Shown here piece by piece: positions 44,986-54,283 of a DNA stretch of 64,000 nucleotides; position 1 is the first letter of the stretch; every line of letters starts with the position of its first letter. The DNA comes from Bryobacterales bacterium (GTDB lineage: Bacteria > Acidobacteriota > Terriglobia > Bryobacterales > Bryobacteraceae), in the NCBI GenBank assembly GCA_016716385.1, contig JADJWL010000005.1:372001-436000 (forward strand). The letters are read 5' to 3'. The translations under genes were made by a program, and so were the position numbers. The notes below the pieces were generated by a model. It was not told where the DNA came from and searched no databases. It saw only the letters and a list, made by a program, of their open reading frames with translations.

Positions 44986-46292
44986 CAGGACGCCGCCCGG
45001 GGCTCGAGCCCCGCTCTGGCCAGCGCCGCGTAGACGACGAAGCCCGTGACGAAGCTGTAGACCACCGCCGGCTGCGCATAACGCAGCACTCCGTCCGGCA
45101 GCGGCAGGAACGGCAGGATGCCGACCACGAATCCGGCGGCCCACGCACCGTAGCCGGCCCAGTTGATGCCTTCGCGTGGACCCGCCCAGCGGCGTCCGGA
45201 CAGCAGATAGTCCGCCGCCATCGCCCCGCAAATCGGCCCGAACGACGCGCCCACAATCGTAAAGAACCCGATGAGGTTCTCCGCCACGCCCGTCACCGCG
45301 AGCGCAATCGCCACCGTCACGCCGGCCATCGTCGAACTCATGCGCGGCACGCCCGGAATCATCGTTGCGAAACTGTTACCGGCGATAAACGCGCAGAAGC
45401 ACGCGGGCGGAATCGAAGCCACCGTAAACAGGATGAACATCGTTGCGGCGAGCGTGCCGCCCATCGATGCGATGACCGTGTCGAAGTTCGTCCCGGCCAG
45501 ATCCGGCATCAGCGCCTTGGCTCCGGCCACCGAAGCCAGCGGCAGTCCGCCGGCCACGATCACAGCCAGCACGATGCCCACGAGGCCGCCCCACCGCACG
45601 TCGCGGGCGTCGCGGCTGTTCATCCCGAAGTCCGCCCCGGCGGCGCCCGCGGTGGCAAAAAAACCGATCACCATCTGCACCAGGAGTGCGAATGCCGCCC
45701 AGGGATCCGGGTTGGTCACAGTATGCCGCGGCAGTCCCTCCGCCGTGCGGAAAAACACGACCAGGATCATCAGCAAGGGAATGAAATTGAGGAACGTCGC
45801 GATGCGCGCCACGTAGCCGATGCCTTTGACGCCCACGTACGCCATCGTGTACCCCCAAGCAATGCCCGCGATCACGAAGGCCGCGCTGCCGGGCGCGGCG
45901 TCGAGCCCCGCGGCGCTCGTCATGAACTTCGCCGCGAAGAACGTCCCGACCGCGAACCAGCCCACCTGCAACAGCCCCATCAGGAGCCCCGGCATGGCGT
46001 AGCCTCCGGTCGTTCCGAACGTCGAACTGCCGATGACGTACAGCGGAAAGCCCGTCTTCATCCCCAGCGTCGCCGGGACGTAGTAGAAAAGCTGGTAGCT
46101 CAGAAAGCCGGCGACCGCCAGCGCCGCCAGGCAGAGCCCGAGTCCCGCGCGGTCGATCGTGCCGCCGGCCATCGCGTTGTAGAATGCGATCCAAAGAAAG
46201 ATCCCGGCGTAGGACGGCGCTGTGTTGGCGTACCAGGGTGCGCGGTTCGCGGCCGGGTTGGGCGCCGCGCGGGAAATGTATTCGGGCAGCAT
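44985..46292 (-). CDS. NCS1-family purine/cytosine-type permease
   Basis: 435 residues with about 12 membrane segments. NRAPWYANTAPSYAGIFLWIAFY, GMKTGFPLYVIGSSTFG and GADFGMNSRDARDVRWGG match the nucleobase-cation-symport-1 (CodB-like) family. Substrates are nucleobases, hydantoins or allantoin. It is the first gene of the operon with SxtJ-like, amidohydrolase and helical-repeat genes, which would suit uptake and hydrolysis of a cyclic substrate (inference). Confidence 0.88.
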   Translation of the reverse strand: MLPEYISRAAPNPAANRAPWYANTAPSYAGIFLWIAFYNAMAGGTIDRAGLGLCLAALAVAGFLSYQLFYYVPATLGMKTGFPLYVIGSSTFGTTGGYAMPGLLMGLLQVGWFAVGTFFAAKFMTSAAGLDAAPGSAAFVIAGIAWGYTMAYVGVKGIGYVARIATFLNFIPLLMILVVFFRTAEGLPRHTVTNPDPWAAFALLVQMVIGFFATAGAAGADFGMNSRDARDVRWGGLVGIVLAVIVAGGLPLASVAGAKALMPDLAGTNFDTVIASMGGTLAATMFILFTVASIPPACFCAFIAGNSFATMIPGVPRMSSTMAGVTVAIALAVTGVAENLIGFFTIVGASFGPICGAMAADYLLSGRRWAGPREGINWAGYGAWAAGFVVGILPFLPLPDGVLRYAQPAVVYSFVTGFVVYAALARAGLEPRAAS

Positions 46293-46339
46293 GGCTTCGG
46301 AGTATACTACGGTCCCTGTGTCTCGCGTAATGCATTTGT

Positions 46340-46361
46340 ACTAGCAGAAGTATCTGCTAGT
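46340..46361. promoter_or_regulatory. Perfect 22-bp palindrome in divergent promoter region
   Basis: ACTAGCAGA, four bases AGTA, then TCTGCTAGT: nine-base arms without mismatch, between the NCS1 permease start (46292) and the outer-membrane gene (46412). A T-rich stretch follows on the plus strand, so it could be a weak terminator/attenuator, but the position favours an operator for a dimeric regulator. Confidence 0.6.
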
Positions 46362-46411
46362 CTTTTTGCGCTATTGTCTCGCTCAATCCCACCTTCTACT
46401 ATCGGATTCTG

Positions 46412-48262
46412 ATGGCTCGAATCGTGCGAGGCGTTCTCGCTGCTCTTTCCGTTGTCTTGATTGCGCACGCGCAGGAGCCCGATGCGACTCACCTGCAGGA
46501 CCCCACGTTGATTCTCGACCGCGGCTCCGAAGGACGCTCCTACCTCGTCCTGCCGCGCGGGCTCACACAGATCACCCTGGGCGCCGAACGAAAACGCGGA
46601 GACGACCGCCGGGATGCCAACGGTACGCCGTTCCGCGCCGTCGACCGCCGCTATCCGGACTTCCGCTACGCCATCCTCAACATGGGCTTCGGTCTCGGTA
46701 AGGGATTGGAGCTGGCGTTTACGCTTCCGTACACCTGGGCCAGTGACTTCTACGAAACGCCGCGCAATTTCTACTCCATGGCCAACCGCTTCGGGCAGCA
46801 GCTTGACCGCTGTGGCGGCTGTACCGGCCTGACCGACTCGTGGCTGACTCTGAAATACCAGCCTCTGCGCGATGCGCGCTTCCCGCTCGTCGTTCAGGGC
46901 GACATGAAGTTTCCGGAAATCTACCGGCACTCGAATCCGTACATGGGGTCGCGCGCCCATGACTTTCATTTGTCAGCATGGACTTTCTGGCACAACCGCC
47001 ACGTCTGGTTTTCGCCGCGCGCCGGACATCTCTGGCGCGGCGGCTCGTTTGGCGACTCCATCACCTATCTGTTCGACACCGGATGGCGGCCATCCACCAG
47101 TCGCAAGGCGCACAACTTCTATGTGCGGATGCGTGTCGAGGGCAATGACGTCCACAACGGCGGCAAGCCGGACGCGGGCAATGACCGGTACCGCGGCAGT
47201 CATGAGCTGGCACCCGGGCGTCTCTTCAGCTATCGGGATGCTCAGGGCACCCGCATTGCGTGGTCGGCCGGGCTGACCCTGGCACAGTGGAATTTCGAAT
47301 TCACCTACGCCCGCTGGCTGGCCTGGCGGAACCGCATCGGATTCCGCGAGTGGGGTTTGCAGGCCTCCCGGCCCCTCGTACAACGGGAACTGGTCAAAGG
47401 CGACCGGATTCTGGCGGCTCCCACGCAGGCCGAGGTCCGCGCGCGCGAACCGAACTCCATTACGCTCGCTCCCGGCGAGGGCTTCGCCGCCACGATCTTC
47501 GACTGGAAGCGGGGACAGAACCGGCATGACGACCAGGGACGGCCGTTTGACGCCGCCGGCGGCCGTCAGCACGACTTCCGCTTTCTTACCCAATACCTGG
47601 CGTATGGATTGCCGAAGGGATTCGAGGTATCGGCGCTCGTCCCGTACCTGTGGGGCAGGGAAGCGTTCGAGGATCCGAACCGGAACTTCTCCCACACGGG
47701 CCTCAATGACATCTGGCTCTCCGTTCGCAAGCAGGTTCTCTACAACGATCTCGTTCCCCTTGGCGTGGCTGCGGAGTTCAAGTTCACCGAGCCGATCCGC
47801 CACGCCGACCGCTGGCTCGGTGAGTTGACCCACGACATCATGATCTCGGCTTTTTCCGTAAAGGCCGGAACCAACTGGTGGGCGGCGCCGAAGGTAGGGT
47901 ATAAATGGCGCGAGGGCGCATTCTCCGACGAGGTACCCTATGTCTTCGACACAGGGTACCGGCCTGGATTCCTGCGGCCCCTGCGCGACATGTATGTCAA
48001 GGGTCTGTTCACGGGCAACTTCAGCTTGAACAACCATTCCCCGGCGTCGCCCAAGGACCGCTTCGGCAACTTGAACCTGGCCGCCCCGCCGGACCACTAC
48101 TTCACGTTCAATGCCGGCGCCCAGCATCGCGCGGGCTTCGGCGTCGGATTCCGGCTGATCCAGAACTGGAACGTCGAGATCATCAACCACGAATACCTGG
48201 CCACCCGCAACAACAACGCGTACGAACGCGACTGGACGATCGGTCTGGCCCGCTGGTTCTAA
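46412..48262 (+). CDS. Exported protein with two homologous outer-membrane-type halves
   Basis: 616 residues with a signal peptide (about 1-21). Two halves (about 40-300 and 350-616) align by eye: each has a KRG-x-(N/D)RxD(x2)G(x)PF start, a DFRY/DFRF strand, GL-KG-E strands, PY-W, FYETPRNF/FEDPNRNF, GL-D-WL, F-EIYRHS/FTEPIRHA, W--P--G--WR-G-F-D---Y-FDTG-RP. Beta-strand alternation suggests an outer-membrane barrel that arose by duplication. The C-terminal residue is Phe. No known family assigned. Confidence 0.75.
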   Translation: MARIVRGVLAALSVVLIAHAQEPDATHLQDPTLILDRGSEGRSYLVLPRGLTQITLGAERKRGDDRRDANGTPFRAVDRRYPDFRYAILNMGFGLGKGLELAFTLPYTWASDFYETPRNFYSMANRFGQQLDRCGGCTGLTDSWLTLKYQPLRDARFPLVVQGDMKFPEIYRHSNPYMGSRAHDFHLSAWTFWHNRHVWFSPRAGHLWRGGSFGDSITYLFDTGWRPSTSRKAHNFYVRMRVEGNDVHNGGKPDAGNDRYRGSHELAPGRLFSYRDAQGTRIAWSAGLTLAQWNFEFTYARWLAWRNRIGFREWGLQASRPLVQRELVKGDRILAAPTQAEVRAREPNSITLAPGEGFAATIFDWKRGQNRHDDQGRPFDAAGGRQHDFRFLTQYLAYGLPKGFEVSALVPYLWGREAFEDPNRNFSHTGLNDIWLSVRKQVLYNDLVPLGVAAEFKFTEPIRHADRWLGELTHDIMISAFSVKAGTNWWAAPKVGYKWREGAFSDEVPYVFDTGYRPGFLRPLRDMYVKGLFTGNFSLNNHSPASPKDRFGNLNLAAPPDHYFTFNAGAQHRAGFGVGFRLIQNWNVEIINHEYLATRNNNAYERDWTIGLARWF

Positions 48263-48280
48263 GGGAAGAGAAGAGACGAC

Positions 48281-48613
48281 ATGACACTCCGATTGGGACT
48301 CCTGTGCATTGCTCTGGCCTCGGCGGCTTTGCCGTCGGGGACGATTCAGCCCGGCGTAGGGGGCATCCGCGGCTGCCCCACCGCTTCGGTCGACGGAAAG
48401 ATCACGTTCCTCGAAATCGAATCCGGCGAGGTGACCGTCGACGATAAGAAGAAGGGCGCCACGAAGCTCAAGGCGAGTGACCGGACCCGCTACCGGATCC
48501 CGGGCGTGAGGAAAGAAGACCTGGCGCTCCGGCAGGTCAAGGTGGACCAGGAAGCGAAGGTCACCTATTGCCGCGACAGTACGGAGATCGTTGAGATCAA
48601 GGTGAAGAAGTAA
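48281..48613 (+). CDS. Small exported protein
   Basis: 110 residues with a signal peptide (about 1-18) and a Lys/Asp/Glu-rich mature part with two Cys (GCPTASVDG and VTYCRDS). It lies 18 bases after the duplicated outer-membrane gene and 10 bases before the next, suggesting cotranscription. Family not recognised. Confidence 0.65.
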   Translation: MTLRLGLLCIALASAALPSGTIQPGVGGIRGCPTASVDGKITFLEIESGEVTVDDKKKGATKLKASDRTRYRIPGVRKEDLALRQVKVDQEAKVTYCRDSTEIVEIKVKK

Positions 48614-48623
48614 ACTGGAGCCG

Positions 48624-49889
48624 ATGACGGGCCGGCTCTGGCTGGTGGCGGGCGCCGCCCTCGCGGCCGGATACGCGGCCCTGACAGGCTTTGTCCGCTC
48701 CGACAACACGCCGTTCGACCTGGGCCTGTTCATCTCTTTGATGGCTGTCCTGGGCGGGCTGTGGTTGTGGATACTGCGCGCCGCCGCCCCGCCGCCCCTC
48801 CGCGTCACGGTCGCATTCGCACTCCTGTTCAGGGCGCTGGTCCTGCCCGCGGGTTTCTTCGAGGGAGACACTCCCCGTCTGATCCTCTACGACGACGACG
48901 TCTGGCGCTACATCTGGGAAGGCCACGCTTGGAGCGCGGGAGTGAATCCGGCGAAGGTCCCGCCCGCCGGCCTCGACGAATACGATCTGGAGATGCGCGA
49001 CCCCGCGCTGCGGCAGCGGCTGTATCCGTCCGCCCGATGGAGCGCGATCTACGACAATATCGGATATCGCGATGTCGCCTCGCCGTATCCGCCGCTGGTG
49101 CACGGTCTGTTCCGCCTGGTGGACACCATGGCTCCGGGCAGCGTCCTCGGCTTCAAACTGCTGGCCACCGCGTTCGACCTCGGTGTCCTGATGCTGCTGG
49201 CTCGGCGCGATGCCTTTGCCGCTCTCGCCTGGGGGTGGTGTCCATTGGTCGTGAAAGAGTTCGCCGGATCCGCGCACCTCGACTCCGCGCTCGCGTTCGC
49301 CCTCACCGCCGCTGCCGGGCGGTCGGGCAGCCTGTGGCTGGCGGCGGGCGTTCTCGTCAAGCCCGTAGCCCTGCTCCTCGCTCCGGCGATGGCGCGGCGC
49401 GAACGCTGGCATACCTTTGCCGCCTGTGGTTTGGCCATTGCCGGCCTCGCCTGGTTCGCCCCGCGCGGGCTGGCCGACTATACCGCTGAGTGGACGTTCA
49501 ACCCGGCGCTGTTCCGTGTGATCCCGTTGCCCCGGCCGGCGGCGCTGGCGGCCGCCGGAGCGGCCCTCATCATCCTGGCGCTATGGCTGTTGCGGCGCGA
49601 CGATGGCTCCCGCGATGCCTGGGAGCGCCAGCAGGTCTGGCTCCTCGGAGGCTTTCTTCTGCTCACGCCGATGTTCGCTCCCTGGTATGTCGCCTGGGTT
49701 CTTCCGGCTGCCGCGTTACGCCGTGCCTGGTACTGGCTCGCTCTAGCTGCTTTCCTGTGCCTCTCGTATCACGCTGTCTACGCCTGGCGGGAATGGCCGG
49801 CCGTGACAATGATCCAGTTTCTCGCCCCGGCAGCGCTTTGGTGGATCTGGCGGCGCCGGTCCCGCTTACCTCCGCCAGGGGTCCGTTGA
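48624..49889 (+). CDS. GT-C-fold membrane glycosyltransferase (GT87/mannosyltransferase-like)
   Basis: 421 residues with about ten membrane segments. The first large loop holds the acidic motif YDDDVWRYIWEGHAWSAGVNP and SPYPPLVHGLFRLVD, typical of polyprenyl-phosphate-mannose-dependent alpha-mannosyltransferases and DUF2029 proteins. ASAHLDS-like GSAHLDSALAF follows. The acceptor is unknown. Confidence 0.78.
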   Translation: MTGRLWLVAGAALAAGYAALTGFVRSDNTPFDLGLFISLMAVLGGLWLWILRAAAPPPLRVTVAFALLFRALVLPAGFFEGDTPRLILYDDDVWRYIWEGHAWSAGVNPAKVPPAGLDEYDLEMRDPALRQRLYPSARWSAIYDNIGYRDVASPYPPLVHGLFRLVDTMAPGSVLGFKLLATAFDLGVLMLLARRDAFAALAWGWCPLVVKEFAGSAHLDSALAFALTAAAGRSGSLWLAAGVLVKPVALLLAPAMARRERWHTFAACGLAIAGLAWFAPRGLADYTAEWTFNPALFRVIPLPRPAALAAAGAALIILALWLLRRDDGSRDAWERQQVWLLGGFLLLTPMFAPWYVAWVLPAAALRRAWYWLALAAFLCLSYHAVYAWREWPAVTMIQFLAPAALWWIWRRRSRLPPPGVR

Positions 49890-49919
49890 AATCAGGGATC
49901 CGGCCACTCGCCCGTTCGG

Positions 49920-49974
49920 TGTCATCGAACATTCATCTTTCTGTCATTCAGCGTTCATTTCCGGCTGGTATTCT
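49920..49974 (+). promoter_or_regulatory. PhoB-type promoter (four Pho-box half sites and -10)
   Basis: Four 7-base direct repeats spaced exactly 11 bases apart: TGTCATC (49920), ATTCATC (49931), TGTCATT (49942) and GTTCATT (49953). A TATTCT -10 element at 49969-49974 starts 10 bases after the last repeat. In PhoB promoters such repeats replace the -35 element. It sits upstream of the alkaline phosphatase gene at 50013. Confidence 0.82.
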
Positions 49975-50012
49975 TCGAAATCTGGAACTCTACCTTAGTT
50001 CAGAGGACTTTC

Positions 50013-52022
50013 ATGACTAGACAGGGATTACGAAGGATCCATTTAATCGCAGGTGCGCTCTTGCTGAGCATGGCTGCAGCACCTGGTCTCGACGCGCAGG
50101 TGCGTCTCAACTTCGCCATGCCGGAGCGCACCCGCCTTCTCGAAGACCAGCAACTCGACGTCGTTGTGGAAATTCGTAACACTTCGAGCGTCTCGAATTT
50201 TCAGGTCACAGCGAACGGAACGAACATCACCAACCGTTTCGGCGCGCCGGAAGTGAAGGACCTCGATTGCGATACGGACAATGACGCGGTTTACCGCGCG
50301 CCCCTGATGCGCTTCGGCGCGGGGAATATCGAGCTCGTCGCCACCGGCACGGTCGGCGGCATCACCGTCCGCGATACCCGGACGATCGCGGTCATGCCTT
50401 TCTCCATGCCGGCGAGGCGGCGGAACGTCGTGCTGTTTATCGGTGATGCGATGGGTACCGCGTACCGCGACGCCGCCCGCCTGGTGGCCAAAAGCGTGGC
50501 GAGTCCCGACGGACGCAATGGCATGCGCGAGGGATTCTTCGACGATCTGCTCGAAATGGACAAGATGCCTGTCAGCGGCCTGGTGATGACGTATAGCTTG
50601 GACCGCGTCACTCCTGATTCCGCAAATACTTCCTCGGCCTGGGCTACCGGCAACAAAGCGCACACCAATGGATCGGGTGTCTTCCCCGATGGCACCGATT
50701 GTGTCTGGCGCACCGGCGGCGCCAACGCCTCCACGCTCCCGTCAATCCTGGACAACCCGCGGGTCGAAACCCTTTGGGAGTACCTGAAGCGGCGCTACAA
50801 CTACCGCACCGGGATTGTGAGCACAGCCGACATCGCAGACGCGACGCCCGCAGGCCAGGCTGTCCATACCGCCTTCCGTCAAACGCGCTACGAGGTGGTC
50901 CGGCAGTACTTCGAGAACCCGATGCTCGGCGGCAAACCCGCGTTCGACGTGATCCTCGGCGGCGGCTGGGACCAGTTCATGCCGAATGTCCGGACCGACG
51001 GCCGCGACATGGTGCAGGAGTTCCGCAATGCCGGCTTCCGCTTCGTCTCCACCGCGTCTGAACTGCGGAACGTCAGTTCATTCGGAGGCCGGGTGCTCGG
51101 ACTGTTCGCGGCGACCAGCAACCCCCGCAGCGCGGCGGACGGCATTCGCGCCGCCTCGGATCCGAACATGAACGTCGCCTACGACAAACTGGGTCTGCGG
51201 CGGCCCGGCAGCGAACCCATGGCAAACCTCGGGGCGTTTCCCGACCAGCCGATGCTCGATCACATGACCGAAAAGGCAATCGAAGTGCTCTCCGGGTGGG
51301 GCGGGAACCAGCCCTTCATTCTCATGGTGGAAGCTTCTTCCATCGACAAGCAGTCTCACCCGAACCATGCCGCCGGCACAATTTGGGACACGATCGAACT
51401 CGACAAGGCGATCGGCGTCGCCCGCCGTTTCCAGGAGAAGCGCGGCGATACGCTGGTGCTCGTAACTGCCGACCACGATCAGTCGATGGTGGTCAATGGT
51501 GTCGCTGTGGTTCCCGACGACGAATACTTCGACCGTGGCGTCGCGTTTGAGCAGCGGACCAACGCCGCGGTGGGCGAGCAGACCGCCCGTGTCTTCCGCG
51601 ACGTGCACACCAACATCCGCTCCGCCTACGGCTTTCGCGATGTCGACCCGAACTCGGGTGGCGCGCTGGGCCCGGCGGCGCATCGCGCTTCGCCCCTCGT
51701 CCCCGCGCTCGGCTACGGCGGGCTTGGAGCCTACGATTTCCCGAACTACAACGACGCCGACGGCGATGGCTACCCCGAGAACGTCACCACCGCCGGCCGC
51801 GGCAATATCCGGCTGAGCGTGGCGTTCCGGACCGGAAGCCACACCGGCAGTTCCGTCCCGGTAACCGCCGAGGGTCCTGGCGCCTTCCTGTTCACCGGCC
51901 AGATGGACCAGACCGACTTGTTCTTCAAGATGGCCGTCGCAGTACGCGGGGACACGGAAGAAGGGGACAAGTTGATCCCGCTCCTTCGTTCCACACAGTT
52001 TCCGCAGACGTTTGGCAAGTAA
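50013..52022 (+). CDS. Exported alkaline phosphatase
   Basis: 669 residues. After a signal peptide (about 1-28) an Ig-like N-terminal region (about 30-130) precedes the phosphatase domain: metal Asp145 in VLFIGDAMG, nucleophile Ser203 in TPDSANTSSAWATGNKA, EASSIDKQSHPNH and TADHDQS. It should release phosphate from organic esters outside the cytoplasm. It is longer than E. coli PhoA because of the extra N-terminal domain. GAGG lies 6 bases before the ATG, and a Pho-box promoter lies upstream. Confidence 0.92.
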   Translation: MTRQGLRRIHLIAGALLLSMAAAPGLDAQVRLNFAMPERTRLLEDQQLDVVVEIRNTSSVSNFQVTANGTNITNRFGAPEVKDLDCDTDNDAVYRAPLMRFGAGNIELVATGTVGGITVRDTRTIAVMPFSMPARRRNVVLFIGDAMGTAYRDAARLVAKSVASPDGRNGMREGFFDDLLEMDKMPVSGLVMTYSLDRVTPDSANTSSAWATGNKAHTNGSGVFPDGTDCVWRTGGANASTLPSILDNPRVETLWEYLKRRYNYRTGIVSTADIADATPAGQAVHTAFRQTRYEVVRQYFENPMLGGKPAFDVILGGGWDQFMPNVRTDGRDMVQEFRNAGFRFVSTASELRNVSSFGGRVLGLFAATSNPRSAADGIRAASDPNMNVAYDKLGLRRPGSEPMANLGAFPDQPMLDHMTEKAIEVLSGWGGNQPFILMVEASSIDKQSHPNHAAGTIWDTIELDKAIGVARRFQEKRGDTLVLVTADHDQSMVVNGVAVVPDDEYFDRGVAFEQRTNAAVGEQTARVFRDVHTNIRSAYGFRDVDPNSGGALGPAAHRASPLVPALGYGGLGAYDFPNYNDADGDGYPENVTTAGRGNIRLSVAFRTGSHTGSSVPVTAEGPGAFLFTGQMDQTDLFFKMAVAVRGDTEEGDKLIPLLRSTQFPQTFGK

Positions 52023-52034
52023 CCGGGGAACGGT

Positions 52035-52601
52035 ATGAAGAAGTCTGTTCTTCTTCCCGTGCTGGTGCTTGGCGGACTCCTCACGCCCCTCGGGGCGGAG
52101 GAGTCCGCCTTGGTAACGGCCCCGGAATGGTTGGCGTCGCGGATTACTTTGGGCGCTACCGAGAAAGAGGTCATCCCCCTGTTCAGCGCCGTCCCGGCCC
52201 GATCCCGGGTCGGAGACCTGGTCACGGTCAGTTTCGCCGCTCCGCCGCAGGGAGTCCGCTGGCCCGAACACGTGCACGAAGACGGGCAACATGCCGATTC
52301 GTGCGACTCCACGGTCCCGTGGTCGTTTCAGTTTCGCGCGGGCAGACTCATCAGTGTCATGCTGACCATGCCGGAAGGCGTTCCCCTGTCCAGCGTCATG
52401 GGTGGACGCTCTGCCGTTGTCCGTCCCAGCGGTGAGCCGATTCCATTCGCCGTGTGGCGGCTCGACGCAGGGCGGGTTCTGCTGAGTCCTGGCCTGGAAC
52501 AGCCGGAAGAAGCGGCCCGTCAGTTTCTGCTGATCGACAGCGGCCTGTTGCGAGTGCTGTACCCGCGGGTGGCTGCTTCTCTGGATGAACCCGGCCGGTA
52601 A
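52035..52601 (+). CDS. Exported hypothetical protein
   Basis: 188 residues with a signal peptide (about 1-21). No family is recognised. The segment WPEHVHEDGQHADSCDSTVPW is His/Asp-rich and might bind metal. It begins 12 bases after the alkaline phosphatase stop, so it is probably cotranscribed under the same Pho promoter. Confidence 0.68.
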   Translation: MKKSVLLPVLVLGGLLTPLGAEESALVTAPEWLASRITLGATEKEVIPLFSAVPARSRVGDLVTVSFAAPPQGVRWPEHVHEDGQHADSCDSTVPWSFQFRAGRLISVMLTMPEGVPLSSVMGGRSAVVRPSGEPIPFAVWRLDAGRVLLSPGLEQPEEAARQFLLIDSGLLRVLYPRVAASLDEPGR

Positions 52602-52604
52602 GGG

Positions 52605-53180
52605 CTACCGCTCAATCCATTTGTCGGCCGCCGGCACGCGGGCCGTCAGCAGCGTTGCGATGAGCGCTTCGGGGTCAGTCCCTGAGAGTAGCAGTCCGCG
52701 GTGGACAGGCTTCAGGAAACCCTCGCGGACCGCATGGTCGGCGAACGCCAGCAGTCCGTCGAAGTATCCTTCGACATTGAGTAGCCCGCAGGGCTTCCCG
52801 TGGATCCGCAGTTGCGCCCAGGTGAGCGCCTCGCAGAGTTCGTCCAGCGTGCCCCATGCGCCCGGCAGAGCGAGGAACCCGTCGCTCAGGTCCGCCATCA
52901 ATGCCTTGCGTTCATGCATCGACCGCACGATATGCAGCCGCGTCAGTCCCTGATGGGCGATCTCGCGTTCCACCAGCGCCTGCGGCATCACGCCGATCAC
53001 CTCGCCGCCGGCGGCGAGACAGGCGTCCGCAACGACTCCCATCAGACCCACATCTCCGCCCCCGTAGACGAGGCCGATCTTGCGCCGGGCGAGCAACTCC
53101 CCGGTGCGGTGCGCCGCCTCACGGTAGACGGGCCGCGATCCGGCGCTCGATCCGCAATACACACAAATCTGCCGCAGCAT
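52605..53180 (-). CDS. LOG-family protein (TIGR00730, nucleotide 5'-monophosphate phosphoribohydrolase-like)
   Basis: 191 residues with the LOG family core: ICVYCGSSAG at the N-terminus, VYGGGDVGLMGVVADA, SMHERKALM and LPGAWGTLDELCEAL. The usual PGGxGTxxE motif reads PGAWGTLDE, with Ala for the second Gly. LOG proteins cleave AMP or cytokinin ribotides to free base and ribose 5-phosphate. It converges on the preceding gene with a 3-base gap. Confidence 0.9.
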   Translation of the reverse strand: MLRQICVYCGSSAGSRPVYREAAHRTGELLARRKIGLVYGGGDVGLMGVVADACLAAGGEVIGVMPQALVEREIAHQGLTRLHIVRSMHERKALMADLSDGFLALPGAWGTLDELCEALTWAQLRIHGKPCGLLNVEGYFDGLLAFADHAVREGFLKPVHRGLLLSGTDPEALIATLLTARVPAADKWIER

Positions 53181-53191
53181 GCTCCTCCAGT

Positions 53192-54262
53192 ATGATGAAC
53201 TTTGTGAATTGCGCCAAACGGAAATTCTGTCTGTGGCTCTGCGCCGCGGTGCTCGTTCCGGTGCTGCCGGTGGCCGCTCTCGATCCCGCCCCCGCGGGCA
53301 GTTTCACCATCGTCGTTCTGCCAGACACCCAGGGATACCGGGGCCGCGCGACGAAGGCGCAGCCGGACAGCGCCGAACCTGTAACGAACTCCGTGTTCGA
53401 CGCGCACACGCGCTGGATCGTCGAGAACATCGATGCGCAGAGAATCGTTTTCGTGAGCCACGTCGGCGACATCGTCGATATCGACACCGATGCGCAGTGG
53501 GAAGTGGCGCGCCGCGCCATGGATCGCCTGCACGGCCGGGTCCCCTACGCCATCTCCGTCGGCAACCACGACATGACGCAGAAAGGGGACTCCTCGCTGT
53601 TCCAGAAGTATTTCGGCGCGGCCCGCTTCGCGATCTTCTCCTGGTACGGCGGGACCTTCGGCGGCCACGGCGGCGATGTCCGGATTTCCGGAAATAATGC
53701 GAACAGCTACCAGCTATTCTCCGCGGAAGGGCTGGATTTCGTCTTCCTGCACCTGGAATGCAACGCCCCGGATGACGTATTGGAATGGGCGGGCGGAATC
53801 CTGCGCCGGTACGCCAGCCGCCGCGCCATGATCACGACCCACATGGACCTCGGACCGCTTGACCAGCCAAAGACGCCCGAGGGCTTCTTCAAGGATCCGA
53901 AAGGCCGGATGCGCTGGGTGAAGCGTCACGGAACCCGCGGCAACTCGCCCCAGCAGATGTGGGAAAAGCTGTACCAGCACCACCCGAACTTGTTCGCTGT
54001 CTTCTCAGGCGACCAGAGCCGCACCGTCGCCATGAACAAGCAGGACAAAGGCAGGCACGGCAACACGGTGCATGCTCTGTTGAGCGACTATACCTCGTCC
54101 GGACCGCTCCGCCTGTACCGGTTCGTCCCGGCGCGGAACGTGATCGAAGTCATCACGTATGACACAACCCGGCGCGAACTTGTCGAAGATACGAAGACCG
54201 TGCCAGGCCGCGAGAACCACCAGTTCACGATTCCGCTGGACCTGAGCCGGAGGGCGAAGTAG
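53192..54262 (+). CDS. Exported calcineurin-like metallophosphoesterase
   Basis: 356 residues from the ATG at 53192 (53195 is an alternative). A hydrophobic leader (about 10-30) is followed by the metallophosphoesterase motifs VVLPDTQGY, SHVGDIVD, VGNHDM and TTHMD. The expected final GHxH motif reads FSGDQSRT, so one metal site is altered. It lies close to the alkaline phosphatase and may also act on phosphoesters, but no Pho box was found before it. Confidence 0.82.
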   Translation: MMNFVNCAKRKFCLWLCAAVLVPVLPVAALDPAPAGSFTIVVLPDTQGYRGRATKAQPDSAEPVTNSVFDAHTRWIVENIDAQRIVFVSHVGDIVDIDTDAQWEVARRAMDRLHGRVPYAISVGNHDMTQKGDSSLFQKYFGAARFAIFSWYGGTFGGHGGDVRISGNNANSYQLFSAEGLDFVFLHLECNAPDDVLEWAGGILRRYASRRAMITTHMDLGPLDQPKTPEGFFKDPKGRMRWVKRHGTRGNSPQQMWEKLYQHHPNLFAVFSGDQSRTVAMNKQDKGRHGNTVHALLSDYTSSGPLRLYRFVPARNVIEVITYDTTRRELVEDTKTVPGRENHQFTIPLDLSRRAK

Positions 54263-54283
54263 CCAAGGCGCTTGGTGCCGCAT

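Noticed and set aside
52856..53191. Longer start for the metallophosphoesterase
   Set aside because: The extension is antisense to the LOG-family gene and Arg/Pro-rich; ATG 53192 begins a proper leader.
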